A stretch of 64,000 nt of DNA from NCBI RefSeq assembly GCF_047663525.1, contig NC_092604.1, positions 11,581,501-11,645,500 of the forward strand, written 5' to 3'. Each line of letters begins with the position of its first letter. Within the stretch, counting starts at the first letter, position 1. Source of the DNA: Anas platyrhynchos (lineage: Eukaryota > Chordata > Aves > Anseriformes > Anatidae). The translations under genes were made by a program, and so were the position numbers. The notes under the pieces are model-generated. The model worked only from the letters and a program-made list of their open reading frames with translations. It was not told the DNA's origin and did no database searches. Below, piece after piece: positions 39,901 to 48,900 of the stretch.

Positions 39901-42900
39901 ACCCCTTAGGGGCAGGTTTGTGTTCCACTTGGGATTTAATCACGGGAGGCTCTTGTACTACTTGGGGCTTAATTTTATGTTTAAATTGAAGCTTAGAGAT
40001 GTCATGTAAAATACCCTCAGTCAGATGTAATTCAGGAGTTTGAGACAGTTCTGAGAAATCATTGGCCTCCCCTTCCCCAGATGCTGTATCCCCAACATCC
40101 CAATTTGCTTCACCTTGAGCAGGAGGTGCTGAGCAGTGCAGATGAGCACCCAGCAGTATGCACGCTGCTCAAAACAGCAGTTGTCCAAAACAAGCTCAGA
40201 TGAACAAACATAGTATACAGAAAGACACAATTGAAGTCAAATATATATCTACATGAATTAAAAACTCCTTTCATTCGGTATTACCCAGACCCTTTGCAGA
40301 CTGGTGAGTCAGGGCTGCGCATTTACTTAAGTTCCCCACAGGGAAAGGCTTTCAAATAAATCCCTGCATGGAGCTGATCTATAATTCATGGTGTTATTGA
40401 TTATAAGTCACAAGAATCTTTAAAAGGTTTCTTGGCTGTGCTTTCACTTCTTATTATTGACAAGCCTACTCATAGGAGAACAGTGAATATTAGAGGAAGT
40501 CTAGAGCAGACAGGGCCTGGCGGAGCTCAATGCACCCAAACTCTGGCTGCTGTGTTATTACATATAGATCTGTTTCCTGTGTAGAGTGATAATTATGCCA
40601 TCTATCCACCAGTGCGGGTATGTTAATATTTTACACTGATCAGGAAGGCAGTTAATAAGCAGGGCTGTAAGGGAATGGAAGGGGCTGGGAGATGCTTGTA
40701 AAATAAAAGTGAACCAAAACAATAAATAAATTGCCAACATGCAGGAAAAGCTGCTGGTTTGGAGTTTCATTAATAGATATTAAATACTACAAACAAGGAA
40801 TACAGAGCTTGTAATTATTACTATAAATAGACAAGCTAGCATCATTCAGGTTCAGAGTATGACTATTTTTGCTTTTTCAGTGCCGATGACTTTTTTTGGT
40901 CTTTTCCTATTCTTGTCTATAAAGACAAGATACCTGGCTTTATAAAATAGTGTATTGTGAGATGGAGGAGAACAGAGAAATAATTTGCTGTTTTATAAAC
41001 TTATGCACATGCAAACACTCTACAGTTACTGTCAAGGGCTACCAGGATCATTTAATTCATACCTTTATTGACTTTGCATAGATTTGTCATGATTAACAAG
41101 AGAACATTAAAACAACTCCCAATCATTAATTTCTTGTCTAACTGTCTACAGCTTTTCTGAGAACAAGAAAACACCAGTACAACATCAGAAATGGCCAGAG
41201 AATTCCCCAAGTTTGGAGCAGTCCCTTGTCCTGCAAGGTCCTGATGTGTCTGGAACAGTGACCAGGAAAGTGTGTGATGCCACCAGTCAAACCACAGGCT
41301 TGGTCTTCATGATTAAAGACTGCAAAACCACAGGTACCCAACATAAAAGACTTCTGAGAAGACTTCTCTAGTCAACTGTGAACTTAGAGCAAAGTTGAAA
41401 TCTCAGCTGTTTTCTGGAGCAGCTCAAATGAGTTGAGGACTGTCAAGCTGATTAGCCTATGAGAGAGAACTTGTGATGCTAATCTGTTTCTTGGTCACCT
41501 CCAGTGTGGGTTTTGGTACCAGGATCTATTCAGGATTAGCAAGCAGGTGTAACAAAGGCCTAAATTGTCTCGTTGAGGTACTTGAGGTAATTGTCTCATT
41601 GAGGTATCTGTGCACAGATGAAAAAAGCATGTGTAGAAATATCTGGAAGTGGACATTATAGTTGCTATTATGTAAGGAGAAGATAAGAAAGGTGATGATT
41701 AGATGAATAAGGTCATTGCTCCTTTCAGCTTCTGTTGGAGTGACAAGGAATGTGTAGGGCAAAAATAAAATTATTCAAACTATAAACATTTTAGATAAGT
41801 GTTTTTGACTTAGTTAAACAAAAGATGATAGTCAATTTACTCATGGGGGAAAAATGCAAATCTTCGAATATGTAACTTCATGCTGTAACCTTTCAGAACT
41901 TAATGCTCAGGATCACATTTTATTACATCTGGAACGTGTAAATTCAGCTGGAACGGATGAAGCTATAGCCACATCCACTACAATAGAAGGCAGAAAGTGT
42001 GTGATTCCGGTAAGAAAATTCACCTCTGGAATTCCACTTCTGCTTAAAGTAATGGTGTCCCAGGTTATACCTGCCTTAAGACAGGACCAGCACAAGATGC
42101 TTCAGCTAAACACTTATTTTTCACATGGGCTGACTTACTATCACTATCACTAGTTCCTTTCTTATTTCCTACGTCAGTGACACTACCCTAAAGAGAGTGT
42201 ACGTGTATACACACTTATATTTTGAGCCTGTATATGCTGACATTTAGATGAAGACTAGTGCAAAAGTAGATTTAATCTCTGATCTCTGTGCCAGTCTGCT
42301 AAGAGCAAAGTCCCTTTTCCTTAGGATGTTAATTCTATCTCTTGCATATTTATGCTCTAGGAATCTGTGCTGAAGGAAAAGGCATTTGTTTCAAATGCAA
42401 AGATAGAACCTAAAGCTAATGAAGATATTAATCCATGTTTCAGCAAGTTTACAGTGAAAAACTTGGGGATGCTTACTACATTGTGTAACTTATGTCAGGC
42501 TCAGACAGAAAATATTCCTCAAGAAACAGGTAAATCATATTTAATGCTATTATGTCCAATCTGTTTCAACCACTTCAATCAAACTTTAATCCAGACAGAA
42601 AGAGAGACAATCTTCTCATTTATTACTGAAGTGTCTTGCTCACTATACCTAAAGTATAAATCACTGCTAGGTAAGATGGTGGAGATCTCTCTAAGGTTTA
42701 TTATGAGATATGATTACACTGCTTCCTCAGAACAAAATCATAACTTATTCTGATTGTGTCATTAACAATTTACTTTCTTTTGAGGCATTTTTTAAATAAT
42801 TTAAGGGTGTTCACTTTAAAAGAACATAGATCAGTTGAATATAGACTTCAACAGCGCATGCTGCAGTTATTTTTGTTTCCAGGTTTTATTCTCAGTTCAT

Positions 42901-45900
42901 ATTTCTTGCTCTCAGTACAACATATAAAAATAAAACTGGCTGTTATATATGAGCCAGTTATATAATTTATAGAGTTCTGGGTATGCATAATCTCTGTATT
43001 ATTAAATACTTGCATTTTGTGGTAATATTTCATATTTTTGTTTTTCTAATTAGCTACTCTTCTGCATCAACTCCTAGATACCATAGTGAGTGAGACTCAC
43101 TTAGTCTGTAACTAAGAGTTAGTAAAAATGGTCTTGATGATAAAAGTTCTGCAGAGGCTGCACACTTACTGGATTCTCAAGCCTTGCTCTTAGCATGTGG
43201 ACACCAAACTGTCTGATATATAACTTGTCCCTCAGGTAAAGAGAGAGCTTCCCATGGATTTCAGTGGATTACAATTTCACCGTTAGTGTTTTGACTTTAT
43301 TTTTGTATTTGGCAGGAGTCTCATGCTCTTTCATAACATAGAGTATGAGTGCAGAGGTGACATGAACTCTAGTAGCAAGCCTTAGATTGTTTTAGTCGTG
43401 GCACTTAGTGTGACTGAGGTGATGGAGAACCTTGTATTTGTTTTCTGAGTAACCTGTGTTTCAGGTGATGATGCACCATCCTTAATAGAAGATCAAGAGA
43501 ATGATTCTCTGACAGTGGAGAAAGTACATGGGGAGCAGAGAAGTCACACAACTCCAAGAGAAGGGCAGGGCTCCTGTCCGTTTCAGGTATGCGGCAAGCT
43601 TATAGTTTTATCTTAACTGTTTTTCTCACCTAAATTTTCATCAGAAGAAATCCTCAGTATTGGCTGTCATGGAGATATTACACTTGGAACTCAGCTTGCG
43701 CATTGAGAAGCTGAAGCTGTATGAGGTTTTGTTGTACTGAGCTAAAATATTGCCCTTAAATCTGGGGGAATTTCAATAGCAATTCATTGGCATTCTTCAG
43801 TTTTCCTGCATACTTAGTGATTCTTGATCATAGTCTCTTCAGACTCAGACACAGAAGAAAGATCCTTCTTTTGACACTGAAGATAATGAAAGAAGGTCAG
43901 CACTGATTTCCAATGAAGCTACGGTAGCAAAAACGCAGTTAAGGAAGGAAAACTCACTACAGGAGCAGCAGAGGTACGAGATCTGTCAAGGTCAAGACCA
44001 CCTGTCGTACATTCTGCTTCTTGTCGATGTGTCAAATGTTGCCTTGTTTGGGTTTAATGCCCACAGTCAGTTCTGTTGTGGAAAGGGGGGAGGCAGGCTA
44101 TAATGACCTTAACCTGGGACTTATTTTGTCTTGTAAAACCTTAAAAAATATATATAAATAAATAAAAGGGGGGGGGGGAAGCTCTCACAAACTAATAATA
44201 TTTAATACATGCCATGTTAATCAAATATTGGTTGCCAATTTTTCTTCAGATGTCTGATTTTTTGGAGTCAGTTGAAGGTATGTTGAAATCAACTTGGAAA
44301 AAAAAGCCTTCTTTTCAGAAGACTGGGCTAGACAGGAAGCATCAGCAGTAACAGCTAAAAACAAGGCATTTTGCATTATGCTGTCTGTAGATAGCAAATA
44401 CACCCAAAGAAATATGATGTTCTACACCAACGTTCTTGAACGCTACTGAGTGCCTTCACTTCGTAACTTCAGTTTTAACCTAATTACAATGTGGTGTTTT
44501 CAGGGTTAGCCCAGACTCCGAGAGAAAAGCAGAAGTTGTGCATATGAATGAAAAAGCACCTTCTGAAATTCTGTCTTCAGAAGGTAGGAAGTGCCTTTTC
44601 CCAACACGCCTTCTACATTTACTTAATTTATAATCTGAGTAATAATTCTTCCTGGAGTTGTTCATAGAGGATAATAGTCTGCTGCCTGTACCAGGCAGTG
44701 AAGTTGCTCTTTGGGCTAAAATAATAAAGATCTTAATGTACACCCTACATTCAAACCTTTCTTATCAACTACCTTGGACACCACTGTGTTAGCTTGTTTA
44801 CTAAGTTAATGATTTCTTCATCTTTATTTGATGTCTTATTTATTTTTTGTATGATTTGATATTAAAAACAATCTTCAAGTTGACTCAGCATTTAACACTG
44901 CTGACTTTTGAATGCAATTCACTGCTGAGGACTACCAGATCTGAATCAGAAGTTAACTATCAGCACTTCTATCAAATACTTCTCTGAAATTATTTTTTAG
45001 ATGCTCCAGTTAAAGAAATGGAAGTGTCTTCCCCTTGTGAGATCCATCGCATGGATGGAAGTCCATGTTTGAAGCCTTTGAACCATAATTCTCATGAAGC
45101 TTCTGATGAAGAACTAACTTTAGAAGTGTTTTGCAAAGGATTAGATCCTGCTGAGTCATCGCCCAAGTCAAAGGACTTCTCTCCAAGATGTGAAAGTGCC
45201 AAATCAGACTCTTCTCTCTCAGAATTTCAGAAAGTGTCTGCAGTTTGGATTGACATCTCTGAAGGCTCTACCTCAGACTCTGAATCAGAGATGAAAAATG
45301 GAAAGGACGCAGACGTCAGCATCCCAGAAGAGTTTATCTATGATAACAATGATGCATTTTCTGATACTTCAAAAGGGATGCCAATAGCAGCAAGTATTGG
45401 AAAAGAAACATTATGCAGTGACAAACGTAATGAACATGAAGCACCCAAAGAGGACAACAGCACTAAGATTTCATCACTCTTTCAGATCTCCCAGAAATGC
45501 CCTGGAAAGGCTTCAGATCACGGGTGCCCTGATAATTTGCTTTCTTGCCTTCCCACAGACAAGGCAAATACCTTCAAAACAAAGCCAATGGATCCCTTCC
45601 AGTTTGAAAAACCAGCCAAGGAAATGGATAAGCCAAGTTTGGAAGCCTCAGAAAACTCAGAAGATGCAGCTGCCAGCTCTTTGGGCAGTGATGGTGTTTA
45701 CCTACTTAAGATCTATGAACAGCAGGAGCCTACTTCCACAACTAGCAGAGTGAAAAAGGATGGTGAAATTAACAGTTTATTTATGGATCACAGCACAGAG
45801 CAAAAGCAGCTTATTCTGATGGATTCTTTGGAACATCTAGATTTGGCTACTGACCAGTTCACTAGCACGGTCTCTTTTCCCCCTGACAAAGATATTACAA

Positions 45901-48900
45901 ATGGTAAATTAGTAGCATGTCTGTCTTCCAGAAATGCAGCAGTGCAAAATAATCACGCACAGCTTTTGAATGAGAGCCTTGCATCCAGAAAACTTGATAA
46001 GATTGTATCTCTGCCCATGTCTGTGCAAGGAATTTCTGAGGAAGTACATACAGAAGCCTACTTGTTGGAGTCTTTGCAAAGGGTGGCCCCAGGAAATCAA
46101 AATCATTCAAAAACTGAAAGGCAAGACACAAAGGAATTGGGGAAGGGTTTTGCTTCCAACTCCTCAAAAAAGCAACTATTTCAAGCTGAGAAGTGCTCTT
46201 CCAAAGGTGAAGATGATACAATTTTTATTAGTGATGAGGGCCTCCCTCCAGCTGATGAGGACACCTTGTCAGAAATACTGTCTCCTGTTGATGAAGTGCT
46301 GTCCTATGGAAGTGCTGACTTGCCATCCTCTAATAAAAAGGATTTGTCATTTCCAAGTGAAGATCTTCCTCCTCCCCCTTTAGGTGTAAATGCAATGAAA
46401 AATGATGATTCTAGCTTTAGTATGGATGATTTCCCATCTCCACCAGAACAAATGACAGTCTCAGAGACTAGACAGTGTATGGATGAAGATATATCACTGC
46501 GAACAGATGCATTACCCCCATTACTTGATAACATCATGCCTGAAGAATTTCCCCTGCTCAGTCGAGAGCCAACTGATGTTTTTTCAAGGCAGGATAGGAA
46601 TGTCTCAGAACAATCTTTAGTTAAAGAAGATAAGTCCTCCTTTGCACAAGAACTATCAGAATACCGAGAAGGAGGACATGAGACACCTTTACAGTATTTG
46701 GAGTGTCTGCCTGTGTCAAACCCCATTTCTTCTGGTCAGGCCAGTAAAAATCCTGATTCCATGATGAATCAATGCGGAACATACTTAACACTACTCAAAG
46801 CTGAAGAGGATAGTGATGACCCATTGTCATCATTTGAAATTGGGGACAGAGTGTTAGTAAAGCAGACCCAGCCTGGAACCCTCATGTTCAAAGGCCGGAC
46901 TTGTTTTGACTGTGGCCATTGGGCGGGTGTTGCACTTGACAAAGCTGAAGGTGATCATGCTGGAACTTACAAAGGGGTGAAGTATTTTGAGTGTGCTCAG
47001 CACTGTGGTATCTTTGTCAGACCTAATGAGATTTCACACCTCTTGGAGGATAACAACAACGGTTCCAGTAACACTGGGCATGAAGACTCAGACTCCTCCT
47101 ATGATGATGAATCCTTCAAAAGAGACTGCAAATACCCTGAAGCTGATGAACAGGGCACAGGGGTAACAGAGCAGAACAGTGAAGACACAAAAAGCGCAGG
47201 AGGATCAGAAATGCCAGAAAACCAGTCTAGGTTACACGTTGCCTTGCTGCCTGGAAAAGGTCAGAAGTTCACACATTCTGACCAGTGTAAGTGTAATGAA
47301 TTCCTTTGTCAAAATAACTTAATGTGCTTGGGGTCAGATAAAGAAAAAACAGAAGTTACCCAAATAAAACAAGGCATGCTTGCAGATGTGCTTCTAAAGA
47401 AAAATACGATCAGCAGCAGAGATGGGGTAAACACAAGCAAAAATATTTTTTGCTTGTTAGAGGATCAGAAAAGAAATATACTTGCTGATGATACTGCAGG
47501 TGAACTCAATAAACTTCTGTTTGACACATTAATTGCATTTGTTGAAACAGATCAACACAAATACAAAAGTGCCTTTGAAAAAGACATTATGAATTATGGC
47601 AAAGGCCTAAGACAAGAAGACAATCTGAAACAGTTTCTCGTCAAAGACAATTCAGTTGCTAGCTTATCTGAGCAATCAGCAAAGGTTTCTGATGTTCTAC
47701 TGTGTGACTTCAACATGCTTAGCATTCATGGCTGTCACACAGTAGCAGAAAGAATTGTGACTAAATTTGTAGATGATGCAGTTAAAGAATATAAGAAGAT
47801 TAAAAGAAAACATGGAGCAAAAGCAGACCAGATATTTCATTCATCTTCAGAGACCTCTCCAACCACTTTGCCTGTAAGTAAGAGTCAAAGTTTGTCTGAG
47901 TGTTCAACCTGAAATTGGGTCTACACAGGCAAGCATTTCTGTTGCCCAGTTGTTTTGAGCCCATGAGTAAAAGAATCTGATTCCTTAGTTTTAAGTGCAA
48001 CCTTAAATAATTTGCTAATTTCAATAGCTCTAAAATTGTGGAAAAATATGGTGTATGTCACCTGTTTTTTCTTTTTCTCCTTACTGAAGTTCCTTATAAA
48101 AATCCTTGATGCGGGTGTTTTTGGAAGCTCTGAAGATTTTGATCAGCCTAATTCTGATGGACATGCCCTAGAAAGACAAACACAAAAGCAGTACTTGTAC
48201 AAATTGGATCGATGGCACTCAGCTCCTTGGAAGAAAACTGTGGAGGTTCCTCTTGTGGTACCACATTACAGTTCATATGTTAAAAAACTATCTGCATCTG
48301 CTGTTGAAGAATTATGGACTCCAGAAAACATATATTCAAATTTCAAGAGAATTAGTGTGCCAAAGCATTTTGAATGTAATTTCTCAGGGAATCATTTGGA
48401 AACAGAAAGCAAGAGGATGTATAATCAGGTATTTTAAAAACAGTTACTAATTTTTTTATAGTATTCTGTAGCCTGAATCATATTAGCTACTGCTTACTAT
48501 TATTCTAGCTGCTAATACTAAATATAGTAAAGGAACACTGAAAGGGTTATTGCAAAATATATTGCTGCTTTTAATCAACTGCAAAATAATTTTAGTAGGA
48601 CAGATATCCTTGCTGTGATGCAAGCCTTTTGCTAGAGCTCTTCTTTCATAAGACCAAATATTGTCAGCAACCTTTCTTACTGTTCAATGAAAAATAAAAA
48701 CTTTTGAAAGGGTATCAGAGTCAGTACTCAGTTTGGTACTGTTCGGTTGTTACAGGTTATATTCGATTTGACTCGTGAGGTGCTATGCACAGAGTATCAA
48801 GTAACTGCAAATCCAAATAGACTTCCATGGTTAAAAGGAAATTTGGGATCTCGCTGTTCCAGATGTCATTGCAGAAGTGCAGATGTCAATGAGGTCAAGG

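Noticed and set aside
46304-46726. 140-codon open frame on the - strand
   Set aside because: Antisense of the large exon 29, whose + frame carries the repeat and CAP-Gly.
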